NCBI GenBank assembly: GCA_043744375.1
Contig: JAYTUU010000081.1
Coordinates: forward strand, 1 to 24,266
DNA from: CAIYPH01 sp043744375
Lineage (GTDB): Bacteria; Pseudomonadota; Alphaproteobacteria; Acetobacterales; Acetobacteraceae
DNA length: 24,266 nucleotides
Direction: 5' to 3'
Shown: piece after piece, positions 13,636 to 20,857 of the stretch
How the letters are laid out: each line of letters opens with the position of its first letter
Position numbering within the stretch: the stretch's first letter is position 1
Position numbers and translations under genes: made by a program
Notes under the pieces: model-generated
Database searches by the model: none
The model's input: only the letters and a program-made list of their open reading frames with translations
Told to the model about the DNA's origin: nothing

Positions 13636-14294
13636 GCCGGCCCGGGATGCGGGCGCAACCCACCCGCCGGCAGCTTGGCCTCGGGCGCGTCGACATACAG
13701 CGGCAAGGCTTCCAGCGGCGCCAACTCGCCCCGCAGCCGGCGCGCCGCCACCACCGCGACCTGACGCATCGGCGGCAAGCGCAGATCGGTCAGCATCACA
13801 TCATCCCCGCGCGCCGCCAGCCGGGACGCCACCGCGATCGCGGCATCCCCGGCCACGGCAACGCGCCCTTCCGCCGCCGGCAGCGCGGCCAGATCAGTCG
13901 GCTCCGGCGCGCCGCCGCGATGCAGGAATACCCGGCCCCGCCGGCTGTCGATCGCCACCCACAGGGCTCGCCCGCCCAGGCTCGGCAAGGCCGCCGCCAT
14001 CGCCTCCGCCACGGTCACGCCGACCACCGGCACCCCGGCCGCCAGCCCTATCCCCCGCGCCAGCGCAATCGCCGCCCGCAGCCCGGTGAAACTCCCCGGC
14101 CCCACCGTCACGCCGATGCCGTCAAGCTGCGCCGCCGTCAGCCCAGCCGTCGCCAGAACCTCCGCCGCGATCACCGCCAACTCCGCCGAGTGCCCGCGCG
14201 CGCCAGCACGCAGGCGGAACGCGACCACCCTGTCGTCGATCACCACGGCCGCCCCGCAGCGCGCCAACGCCGCATCCAGTGCCAGAATTCGCAT
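13632..14294 (-). CDS. tsaB: tRNA t6A37 biosynthesis protein TsaB
   Basis: 220 residues. TsaB is the inactive ASKHA-fold partner of TsaD in making N6-threonylcarbamoyladenosine at tRNA position 37. RILALDAALARCGAAVV forms the first strand pair and GVTVGPGSFTGLRAAIALARGIGLA is the family hallmark. ATG 14294 is chosen because GGGAG (14307-14303) lies eight bases upstream; the GTG at 14303 would overlap that site. The upstream phosphatase-like gene ends 12 bases before this start, and the rimI GTG overlaps its stop, so phosphatase, tsaB and rimI probably form one transcript. Confidence 0.92.
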   Translation of the reverse strand: MRILALDAALARCGAAVVIDDRVVAFRLRAGARGHSAELAVIAAEVLATAGLTAAQLDGIGVTVGPGSFTGLRAAIALARGIGLAAGVPVVGVTVAEAMAAALPSLGGRALWVAIDSRRGRVFLHRGGAPEPTDLAALPAAEGRVAVAGDAAIAVASRLAARGDDVMLTDLRLPPMRQVAVVAARRLRGELAPLEALPLYVDAPEAKLPAGGLRPHPGPA

Positions 14295-14302
14295 GCCGGA
14301 CA

Positions 14303-14307
14303 CTCCC
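14303..14307 (-). promoter_or_regulatory. Shine-Dalgarno site fixing the tsaB start
   Basis: GGGAG on the minus strand, overlapping the stop codon of the phosphatase-like gene and eight bases before the tsaB ATG. Confidence 0.65.
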
Positions 14308-14933
14308 TATTCCCGCCGCAATACGCGATCGTTCAGGAACGCGAAGAATCCGCGCGCCCGGAATCGCGCCTGCAAATCCTCCTCGCGATAATCTTCTCGC
14401 ACCCAATCCAGAAACGACTTTCGCCCCTCGCCCTCCGCTGCATACAAGCGAAAGAACCCGTCCAATATCCCTGTCGGCGACGCCGCGATATGGCCATGCC
14501 GCCACGTCAATTGCCGCGCCGCCGCCGCCGCCGTGCCGCCCTCGAACAACACCACCAGCCCCGCCGCCAAGCCGGCACGATCGGCACCCGATTTGCAATG
14601 GAGCAACGCTGGAAATTGTATCTCCCGGTAGATCGCATGAAACCGCAGTATCCGCTCGCGCTGCGGCGCCCCGCGGCTCTCGAACGCCATGAACACATGA
14701 TCGATCCCAAGCCGCCCCGCAGCGGCCGCCGACAACGACGTCGATGGATTGGCCGCCGCCCCGCGCAAGTTCACCACCGTGCGAATGCCGTGGCGCCGCA
14801 CCGCCCAGCGCAGACGAAACGGCAACGGATGCGACGACCGATAAACCCGCCCGGGAACCACCACCCCGAAATTACCCCAGAACACACGAAACAGCGCGTG
14901 ATCCAGGATGAGGCTGGAGAGGCGGACCGACAT
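14307..14933 (-). CDS. Tyrosine/dual-specificity phosphatase-like protein
   Basis: 208 residues. The P-loop HCKSGADRAG gives the Cys113-x5-Arg119 signature of cysteine phosphatases. Other family blocks are VVVPGRVYRSSHPLP (about 24-38) and HGIRTVVNLRGAA (about 48-60), as in SIW14-like and bacterial DSP proteins. A general acid Asp is not obvious. The start is uncertain: ATG 14933 lacks a clear Shine-Dalgarno and directly abuts the hairpin array. The frame is open to 15020, but that extension translates the repeats and is rejected. It is probably the first gene of the tsaB-rimI transcript. The substrate, protein or phosphoinositide/nucleotide, is unknown. Confidence 0.82.
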   Translation of the reverse strand: MSVRLSSLILDHALFRVFWGNFGVVVPGRVYRSSHPLPFRLRWAVRRHGIRTVVNLRGAAANPSTSLSAAAAGRLGIDHVFMAFESRGAPQRERILRFHAIYREIQFPALLHCKSGADRAGLAAGLVVLFEGGTAAAAARQLTWRHGHIAASPTGILDGFFRLYAAEGEGRKSFLDWVREDYREEDLQARFRARGFFAFLNDRVLRRE

Positions 14934-14946
14934 CAAAGGGAAGGCC

Positions 14947-15013
14947 GGGGGCTCCGCCCCCATACCCTGGCCAGGGCGCTGCCCTGGACCCGCCAAAGGC
15001 CAGGGGCCTTTGG
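14947..15013. repeat. Left hairpin array (three hairpins with 3-base loops)
   Basis: Three perfect short inverted repeats in tandem: GGGGGC-TCC-GCCCCC (14947-14961), CCAGGGC-GCT-GCCCTGG (14971-14987) and CCAAAGGCC-AGG-GGCCTTTGG (14993-15013). All have three-base loops. The last is followed by AAACC and is matched by a similar hairpin at 24232-24252. Confidence 0.85.
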
Positions 15014-15028
15014 AAACCATGACTTCAA

Positions 15029-15097
15029 GGCTCTTTTGTATAACCGGCGCATCTCGGTGGTTGGTTCCACGGAGTTGCGCCGGTTATACAAAAGAGC
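15029..15097. mobile_element. 69-bp MITE-like element with 23-bp terminal inverted repeats
   Basis: The ends GGCTCTTTTG...CAAAAGAGCC form perfect inverted repeats of 23 bp (15029-15051 and 15075+1 to 15097) around a 24-base centre. The element is flanked on both sides by the same six bases, CTTCAA (15023-15028 and 15098-15103), the pattern of a target-site duplication. It carries no coding capacity. GGCTCTT ends recall ISL3-family insertion sequences from memory, though that family usually gives eight-base duplications. It splits the hairpin array three-and-three. Confidence 0.7.
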
Positions 15098-15114
15098 CTT
15101 CAAAAGCACGAGGT

Positions 15115-15179
15115 CCAGGGGCTCGGCCCCTGGTTGGGTGCAGGGGCAACGCCCCGCCGGGTCGAGGGCAGAGCCCTCG
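15115..15179. repeat. Right hairpin array (three hairpins with 3-base loops)
   Basis: CCAGGGGC-TCG-GCCCCTGG (15115-15133), GGGGC-AAC-GCCCC (15143-15155) and CGAGGGC-AGA-GCCCTCG (15163-15179), all perfect, all with three-base loops. The array lies 13 bp beyond the sdhB stop and may end sdh transcription, though no T-tract follows. Confidence 0.85.
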
Positions 15180-15192
15180 CCTTCCTTAGGTG

Positions 15193-15975
15193 TCAGACCT
15201 GCCGCTCCAGCATCATCGACTTGATTTCCGCGATGGCTTTCGCGGGGTTCAGGCCTTTGGGGCAGGTTTGGGTGCAGTTCATGATGGTATGGCAGCGATA
15301 CAGCTTGAACGGGTCTTCGAGCGCATCGAGCCGCGCTCCGGTGCTTTCATCGCGGCTATCGGCGATGAAGCGATAGGCGGCGAGCAGCACCGCCGGCCCA
15401 AGATAGCGATCGCCATTCCACCAATAGGACGGGCAGGCGGCGGTGCAGCAGAAGCACAGGATGCATTCCCACATGCCGTCGAGCTTGGCGCGTTCTTCCT
15501 TGCTCTGCCGGCGCTCCCCATCGGGTGGGGCAGGGGTGTCGGATTGCAGCCACGGCTCGATGGAGCGCAGTTGGGCGTAGGCCTGGCTGAGGTCGGGCAC
15601 CAGGTCCTTCACGACGGGCATGTGCGGCAGCGGGTTGATGCGCACGTCGCCCTTGCACGCGTCGATCGGCTTGAGGCAGGCGAGCGTGTTGGTGCCGTCG
15701 ATGTTCATCGCGCAGGAGCCGCAGATGCCTTCGCGGCAGGAGCGGCGGAAGGTCAGCGTCGGATCGACCTCGTTCTTGATCTTGATGAGCGCGTCGAGCA
15801 CCATCGGCCCGCAGGCGTCCATGTCGATTTCGTAGGTGTCGGTCTGCGGGTTTTTCCCGTCATCGGGGTTCCAGCGATAGATGCTGAAATTGCGCAGGTT
15901 CTTGGCCCCGGCCGGTGCCTTGTGCGCCTTTCCTGACTGGACCTTGCTGTTCTTGGGCAGGGTGAAAGTGGCCAT
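15193..15975 (-). CDS. sdhB: Succinate dehydrogenase iron-sulfur subunit
   Basis: 260 residues, full length. SdhB passes electrons from FAD in SdhA to ubiquinone through three clusters. Ligand motifs are CREGICGSC with a later Cys in NTLAC for the 2Fe-2S cluster, CILCFCCTAACP for 4Fe-4S, and CHTIMNCTQTCPKGLNP for 3Fe-4S. FSIYRWNPDDGKNPQTDTY is the typical N-terminal ferredoxin strand pair. It is the last gene of sdhCDAB, 15 bases after sdhA, and is followed by the hairpin array. Confidence 0.97.
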   Translation of the reverse strand: MATFTLPKNSKVQSGKAHKAPAGAKNLRNFSIYRWNPDDGKNPQTDTYEIDMDACGPMVLDALIKIKNEVDPTLTFRRSCREGICGSCAMNIDGTNTLACLKPIDACKGDVRINPLPHMPVVKDLVPDLSQAYAQLRSIEPWLQSDTPAPPDGERRQSKEERAKLDGMWECILCFCCTAACPSYWWNGDRYLGPAVLLAAYRFIADSRDESTGARLDALEDPFKLYRCHTIMNCTQTCPKGLNPAKAIAEIKSMMLERQV

Positions 15976-15990
15976 GCTCTGCCGCCCTTC

Positions 15991-17802
15991 CTAGTAGACG
16001 CGTTTCTTGGGCGGGAAGACCGAGACTTCATTGGTGAGCGTCTGCATCTTCACCGGGCGATAGTCGAGGCGCACCGCGCCGTCATCGCCGCACCAGGCGA
16101 GCGTGTGCTTCATCCAGTTTTCGTCGTCGCGATCAGGGAAATCATCGTGTGCCTGGGCGCCACGGCTTTCCTTGCGGGCTTCGGCGCCGACCATCGTGGT
16201 GACCGCGTTGCCCATGAGGTTCTGCAACTCCAGCGCCTCCATCAGGTCCGAGTTCCAGATCAGGCTGCGATCGGAGACGGACATGTCGGACATGCCCTGC
16301 CAGATGTTCTGCATCTTCTTGACGCCGAGCGTCATGCTGTCGCTGCTGCGGAACACTGCGGCGTGGGCCTGCATGGTGCGCTGCATGTCGAGCCGCAGGT
16401 CCGCCACCTTGGTGGAGCCTTTGGCGTGGCGGGCATGGTCGAGATTGTCGAGCGATTTCTCTCCCGCCTTGGGCGGCAGCGGCGCTTGGGTGGCGCCCGA
16501 TTTCACCGTCTCGGCGGCGCGATGGGCGGCGGCGCGGCCGAACACCACGAGGTCGAGCAGCGAGTTGGTGCCGAGCCGGTTGGCGCCGTGGACGGACACG
16601 CAGGCCGCCTCGCCGACCGCCATCAGCCCGGGCACGGTGGCGTCGGGGTGCGATTTGGTCGGGCGTAGCACCTCGCCGTGATAATTCGTCGGAATGCCGC
16701 CCATGTTGTAGTGCACGGTGGGCAGCACGGGGATCGGCCCCTTCGTCACCTCGACGCCGGCGAACACGCGCGCCGTCTCGGAAATGCCGGGCAGCCGCTC
16801 GTTGAGGATCTCCGCGCCGAGATGCTCCAGATGGAGCATGATATGGTCCTTGTTCGGCCCGCAGCCGCGCCCGGCGTTGATTTCCAGCGTCATCGATCGG
16901 GACACGACGTCACGCGAGGCGAGGTCTTTCGCGGTCGGCGCGTAGCGCTCCATGAAGCGCTCACCCTCGGAATTCGTCAGATACCCGCCTTCGCCGCGCG
17001 CGCCCTCGGTGATCAGGCAGCCCGCCGGGAAGATGCCGGTGGGGTGGAACTGCACAAACTCCATGTCCTGCGCCGGCAATCCGGCCCGCAGCACCATGCC
17101 GCCACCGTCGCCCGTGCAGGTATGCGCGGAGGTGCAGGACAGGTAGGCGCGGCCGTAACCGCCGGTCGCCAGCACCACTTTCTGGGCACGGAACCGGTGC
17201 ATCGAGCCGTCTTCCAGGCACCAGGCCATCACGCCGCGGCAGACGCCCTCGTCATCCATGATGAGGTCGAGGGCAAAGTATTCGACGAAGAACTCGACCT
17301 CGTGCTTGAGGCTCTGCTGATACAGCGTGTGCAGGATCGCGTGTCCCGTGCGGTCGGCGGCGGCGCAGGCGCGCATCGCCGGGGTCTTGCCGTAATCGGT
17401 CATGTGGCCGCCGAACGGGCGCTGATAGATGCGGCCATCCTCGGTGCGGCTGAACGGGACGCCGAAATGTTCGAGCTCATAGACGGCCGGAATGGCCTCG
17501 CGGCACATGTATTCGATCGCGTCCTGGTCGCCGAGCCAGTCCGAGCCCTTGACGGTGTCGTACATGTGCCAGCGCCAATCGTCCTCGCCCATGTTGCCGA
17601 GCGCCGCGCCGATGCCGCCCTGCGCCGCGACGGTGTGGCTGCGGGTCGGGAACACCTTGGTAATGCACGCGGTTTTCAGCCCGGCCGCACCCATGCCCAG
17701 GGTCGCCCGCAGCCCGGCACCGCCGGCACCGACGACGACCACGTCATAGGTGTGGTCGATGATGGTGTAGGCACCGCGGGATGGCTTGGTCATGGCGTTC
17801 AT
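15991..17802 (-). CDS. sdhA: Succinate dehydrogenase flavoprotein subunit
   Basis: 603 residues, full length. It oxidises succinate to fumarate on the cytoplasmic face of complex II. VVVGAGGAGLRATLGMGAAG is the FAD dinucleotide loop; RSHTVAAQGGIGAALGN carries the His that binds FAD covalently; VQFHPTGIFPAG and HGANRLGTNSLLDLVVFGR are active-site and FAD-contact blocks. The chain ends in a basic PPKKRVY tail. Either of two nearby ATGs (residues 1 or 4) could start it. It lies 22 bases after sdhD and 15 before sdhB. Confidence 0.97.
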   Translation of the reverse strand: MNAMTKPSRGAYTIIDHTYDVVVVGAGGAGLRATLGMGAAGLKTACITKVFPTRSHTVAAQGGIGAALGNMGEDDWRWHMYDTVKGSDWLGDQDAIEYMCREAIPAVYELEHFGVPFSRTEDGRIYQRPFGGHMTDYGKTPAMRACAAADRTGHAILHTLYQQSLKHEVEFFVEYFALDLIMDDEGVCRGVMAWCLEDGSMHRFRAQKVVLATGGYGRAYLSCTSAHTCTGDGGGMVLRAGLPAQDMEFVQFHPTGIFPAGCLITEGARGEGGYLTNSEGERFMERYAPTAKDLASRDVVSRSMTLEINAGRGCGPNKDHIMLHLEHLGAEILNERLPGISETARVFAGVEVTKGPIPVLPTVHYNMGGIPTNYHGEVLRPTKSHPDATVPGLMAVGEAACVSVHGANRLGTNSLLDLVVFGRAAAHRAAETVKSGATQAPLPPKAGEKSLDNLDHARHAKGSTKVADLRLDMQRTMQAHAAVFRSSDSMTLGVKKMQNIWQGMSDMSVSDRSLIWNSDLMEALELQNLMGNAVTTMVGAEARKESRGAQAHDDFPDRDDENWMKHTLAWCGDDGAVRLDYRPVKMQTLTNEVSVFPPKKRVY

Positions 17803-17824
17803 GAGGTGACGTCCAGAATGGCGT

Positions 17825-18229
17825 TCAGCCGGAAAAGGCGAGTTTCAGCACGGCGATGAGGGCAGCGAGGCCGGCCAGCGTGGTGACGGCCTTCATCGCC
17901 AGCAGCCACACCAGGCGCGCCCGCTCAGCGTGAATGTAGTCCTCGATCACCACCTGCAAGCCCAGCCGCATATGATGAAACGTTGTCAGAATGAGTGCAG
18001 CCAGCAAGGTTGCCACGAACGGGTGCGACGCCCACAGCACGACGGCCGCCCGCGGCAGCGCGGCGAGGTGCAGGATGCTCCACACGAACCACAGCGTCAG
18101 CGGGATCAGCGCCAGCGCGGTGACGCGCTGCGCCCACCAATGCGCGGTGCCCGATTTGGCCGAGCCCAGCCCGCGCGCGCGGCCGAGCATCGAGCGCATG
18201 ATGGCGGGAGAATGGGGAGTTTCGGTCAT
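17825..18229 (-). CDS. sdhD: Succinate dehydrogenase membrane anchor subunit
   Basis: 134 residues with three transmembrane helices. SdhD and SdhC hold the catalytic subunits on the membrane, bind heme b and form the quinone site. TTFHHMRLGLQVVIEDYIH in helix two carries the heme-ligand His region, and SGTAHWWAQRVTALAL opens helix one. GGAG lies seven bases before the ATG at 18229. It starts 13 bases after sdhC. Confidence 0.93.
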   Translation of the reverse strand: MTETPHSPAIMRSMLGRARGLGSAKSGTAHWWAQRVTALALIPLTLWFVWSILHLAALPRAAVVLWASHPFVATLLAALILTTFHHMRLGLQVVIEDYIHAERARLVWLLAMKAVTTLAGLAALIAVLKLAFSG

Positions 18230-18242
18230 GTTCCTGCTCCCA

Positions 18243-18674
18243 CTACAGCGCGGCGATGCCGATGATCCAGGTCAGCACGGTCAGCACCACGGCGGCGGCG
18301 ATGGCGGCCTTGCCGCTGGCATGCACGGTCGGCAGTTCGAACCCCATGCCGAAATCCCAGAACAGATGGCGGATGCCATTGCAGAAATGGAACCACAGCG
18401 CGACCGTCCAGCCGAACAGCACGAGGTATCCGAACGGCGAGCGCAGGAAGCGCGAGATCGTGCCGTAGGACGCGTCTCCACTGGCGGCGGCGACCAGCCA
18501 CCAGACCAGCAACAATGTGCCGATGGCCAGCGCGACGCCGGTGATGCGGTGCATGATCGACAAAACCGAGGTGATCTGCGGTTTGTAGATTTGCAGATGC
18601 GGCGAAAGCGGGCGGCGAACCGTCCTGCCGTCCGACGTTCGCGCCACCATCAACGCCTCGCGCGTATCAACCAT
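18243..18674 (-). CDS. sdhC: Succinate dehydrogenase cytochrome b556 subunit
   Basis: 143 residues, three helices. RPLSPHLQIYKPQITSVLS followed by MHRITGVAL is the SdhC signature (quinone-site Ser and Arg region), and WFHFCNGIRHLFWDFG carries the heme b His. It is the first gene of sdhCDAB, and a promoter-like sequence lies just upstream. GGAAGG precedes the ATG at about ten bases. Confidence 0.95.
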   Translation of the reverse strand: MVDTREALMVARTSDGRTVRRPLSPHLQIYKPQITSVLSIMHRITGVALAIGTLLLVWWLVAAASGDASYGTISRFLRSPFGYLVLFGWTVALWFHFCNGIRHLFWDFGMGFELPTVHASGKAAIAAAVVLTVLTWIIGIAAL

Positions 18675-18712
18675 GCGGGCCAGCCCTTCCGCTCATCACT
18701 TCGATTGTGAGT

Positions 18713-18741
18713 CCATTACGCCCGGTCTCCGGCACGGTCAA
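18713..18741 (-). promoter_or_regulatory. Candidate sdhCDAB promoter
   Basis: Minus strand: a strong -35 TTGACC (18741-18736), 17-bp spacer and a weak -10 TAATGG (18718-18713), in the 79-bp gap between asd and sdhC. Motif evidence only; read-through from asd is also possible. Confidence 0.4.
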
Positions 18742-18753
18742 CGCGCGGGTATG

Positions 18754-19815
18754 CTACTCGGCCGCGCGTACCGGCGTCTTCTTATTCAGCCAGGGTTTCT
18801 TTCCGATTAATCCTTGCGCGACAAGGGTTTCAGCGATCTGGATGGCGTTCAGCGCGGCGCCCTTGCGCAGGTTGTCGGCGACGCACCAGAAGGCGAGGCC
18901 GTGCTCCACCGTCGGGTCGATGCGGATGCGGCTGACATAGGTGGCGTCCTCGCCCTGGCATTCCAGGGGCGTCATGTAGCCGGCGTCCTCGCGGGTATCC
19001 ATCACCACGACGCCCGGCGCATCGCGCAGCGCACGGCGGGCCTCGGCGAGCGTCAGCGGGTTCTCGAACTCGACATTGACGGCCTCGGCATGGCCGATGA
19101 AGACCGGAACGCGCACGCAGGTGGCGATCACCTTGATGTCGGGATCGAGGATCTTCCTGGTCTCGACCGCCATCTTCCACTCTTCCTTGGTGGCGCCGTC
19201 GTCCATGAACTTGTCGATATGGGGGATGCAGTTGAAGGCGATCTGCTTGGTGAATTGCTGCGGCACGATCTGGTCATGCACCAGGCTGCGGCGGGATTGG
19301 AGGAGGAGTTCGTCCATGCCCTCCTTCCCCGCGCCGGAGACGGATTGGTAGGTGGCGACGACGACCCTCTTGATTTTAAAACGATCATGGAGGGGCTTGA
19401 GGGCGACAACCATCTGAATGGTCGAGCAATTCGGGTTGGCGATGATGCCGCGCCTGATCTTGAGGAGCGCCTGCGGATTGACCTCGGGAACGACGAGGGG
19501 AACGTCGCGCTCCATACGGAACTGGCTGGTGTTGTCGATGACGAGGCAGCCAGCCGCCGCCGCGCGCGGGGCATGGATGGCCGACACCGACGCGCCGGGC
19601 GAGAAGAGGGCGATGTCCCAGCCAGAAAAATCGAACGTATCAAGGTTCTTGACGGTGAGGACGGTTTTTTCTCCGAAGGAAATCTCCGCCCCCGTTGAAC
19701 GCCCCGACGCCAATGCCGCGACTTCGCTGACCGGAAACTCGCGTTCCGCCAAGGTCTTCAGCATCTCCCGCCCGACGGCGCCGGTGGCACCCACGACTGC
19801 AACCCGGTAGCCCAT
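18754..19815 (-). CDS. asd: Aspartate-semialdehyde dehydrogenase
   Basis: 353 residues. Asd reduces aspartyl phosphate to aspartate semialdehyde, the branch point to lysine/diaminopimelate, threonine and methionine. VAVVGATGAVGREML is the NADP loop, NPNCSTIQMV holds the catalytic Cys, SVSGAGKEG is a substrate-binding loop, and RVPVFIGHAEAV holds the catalytic His. GGAGG lies seven bases before the ATG, confirming the start. It has its own spacer upstream (139 bp with two palindromes) and lies ahead of sdhC in the same direction. Confidence 0.97.
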   Translation of the reverse strand: MGYRVAVVGATGAVGREMLKTLAEREFPVSEVAALASGRSTGAEISFGEKTVLTVKNLDTFDFSGWDIALFSPGASVSAIHAPRAAAAGCLVIDNTSQFRMERDVPLVVPEVNPQALLKIRRGIIANPNCSTIQMVVALKPLHDRFKIKRVVVATYQSVSGAGKEGMDELLLQSRRSLVHDQIVPQQFTKQIAFNCIPHIDKFMDDGATKEEWKMAVETRKILDPDIKVIATCVRVPVFIGHAEAVNVEFENPLTLAEARRALRDAPGVVVMDTREDAGYMTPLECQGEDATYVSRIRIDPTVEHGLAFWCVADNLRKGAALNAIQIAETLVAQGLIGKKPWLNKKTPVRAAE

Positions 19816-19894
19816 GATCCATCCTCCGCACCTGGCGGCCCATCCGGCCGCTGCGGGGCGGAGGGTTAATCCGGATATACCCTGCCGGCAAGGC

Positions 19895-19924
19895 CTAAGC
19901 AGAGTCCGATCGGACTCTGCTTAG
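19895..19924. repeat. Perfect 30-bp palindrome
   Basis: The whole 30 bp is its own reverse complement, centred on GATC-type sequence (CCGATCGG). The first 19 bp recur at 24170-24188. It lies between asd and the Gfo/Idh-like gene and may act as a terminator without a T-tract or be a dispersed repeat. Confidence 0.85.
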
Positions 19925-19937
19925 CCTGCGACCTCCC

Positions 19938-19964
19938 CGCCGCCTGATCATTGATCAGGCGGCG
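19938..19964 (-). terminator. Palindrome over the stop codon of the dehydrogenase-like gene
   Basis: CGCCGCCTGATCA (19938-19950) pairs perfectly with TGATCAGGCGGCG (19952-19964) around one base. The TGA of the minus-strand gene (19957-19955) lies within it. No T-tract follows, so it may terminate weakly or protect the mRNA end. Confidence 0.6.
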
Positions 19965-20857
19965 GCGCGGATCGCGGCCATCAGCCGCAACGCACGGGCG
20001 GCGCAAACGAGGCCGTCAGGGGCCGCGGCGCGGTCATCGAAGGCTGCCTCGACCGCGCCAAGCATGTTCAGCACCGGTGCGTTGAGCCAGGGCACGAGCG
20101 TCGTCCCGGAGTCGCGATGGATACGCACGGCACCGGCCAGAGGGGTGATGCGGAGCGCCTGCCGCGCTCCCACCGCATCGATTTCAACCTCCCCGAGCCC
20201 CGGTGCCGGCAGGCTCGGCGGCAGGCATCGCGAAAGCTCGATCGTGACGACGACATCGCTGGCACTGCGCAGCAGGATGACGGCGCTGTCGCGATCCGGC
20301 CCGAACAGCCGCCCGGCATTGACGCGCACCTGGATGAAATCGTCGGCGATGGCGGCGAGCACGAAGGCGATCGCTTCGGGCGCAAGATCGGCGATGACAT
20401 CACCCCGCCCACCGCGCGGCTGGCGAATGGCAATGTAGAGGGAGCGGAGATCGCCGAATCCCGGATCGCGCAGGGCGGTGAGACCGTGCCGGCCCGCTTC
20501 CGTGTGGATCAGTTCGCCGCCACCGAGCAGAATGCCGCCACCGGCCGCCTGTGCCGTGCGGAGGGCGACCAGTTCCATGTCGTTGCGCGCGATGTCGGGT
20601 GGGCAGAGCACGATCTTACCGGCGGCGAGCGCGGCGGCGACCGCTTCCACGCGCCCTTCGACGGCGGAGAAGGCAAGAATCGCGGGCAACGCGGGATCCG
20701 CCACGAGGCTGCGCCACTCCCCTGCCCCGGCGCCGTCCTCGCCAGGACCGGCGGCGAAGGCGGCAAAGTCCACACGGCCGAGCGGCGCCTGGTGATCGAT
20801 GAGGGCCTGGGCGTGCGGCCCGTTTCCGATCACGCCGGCGGCGATGCGACGGTTCAT
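19955..20857 (-). CDS. Degenerate Gfo/Idh/MocA-like protein, probably catalytically inactive
   Basis: 300 residues. The N-terminus AAGVIGNGPHAQALI resembles a Rossmann strand-loop, with GNGPHA in place of GxGxxG. The stretch GKIVLCPPDIA (about 81-90) lines up with GKHVLCEKPIA of the adjacent intact enzyme, so the catalytic Glu-Lys-Pro has become Pro-Pro-Asp. The C-terminal half keeps a plausible beta-sheet domain (DLRSLYIAIR, VVVTIELSRC) without the usual catalytic His/Asp. ATG 20857 overlaps the partner's stop (ATGA) and GGAGA lies six bases upstream. A regulatory or heterodimeric role with the neighbour is inferred; family membership itself is moderate because overall similarity is low. Confidence 0.7.
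   Translation of the reverse strand: MNRRIAAGVIGNGPHAQALIDHQAPLGRVDFAAFAAGPGEDGAGAGEWRSLVADPALPAILAFSAVEGRVEAVAAALAAGKIVLCPPDIARNDMELVALRTAQAAGGGILLGGGELIHTEAGRHGLTALRDPGFGDLRSLYIAIRQPRGGRGDVIADLAPEAIAFVLAAIADDFIQVRVNAGRLFGPDRDSAVILLRSASDVVVTIELSRCLPPSLPAPGLGEVEIDAVGARQALRITPLAGAVRIHRDSGTTLVPWLNAPVLNMLGAVEAAFDDRAAAPDGLVCAARALRLMAAIRAAA

Noticed and set aside
14934..15020. N-terminal extension of the phosphatase-like protein
   Set aside because: It translates the hairpin repeats (PWPLAGPGQRPGQG) rather than a protein domain.
15190..17859. Plus-strand frames opposite sdhA and sdhB (248 and 393 residues)
   Set aside because: They are mirror images of highly conserved sdh genes and lack domains or ribosome-binding sites.
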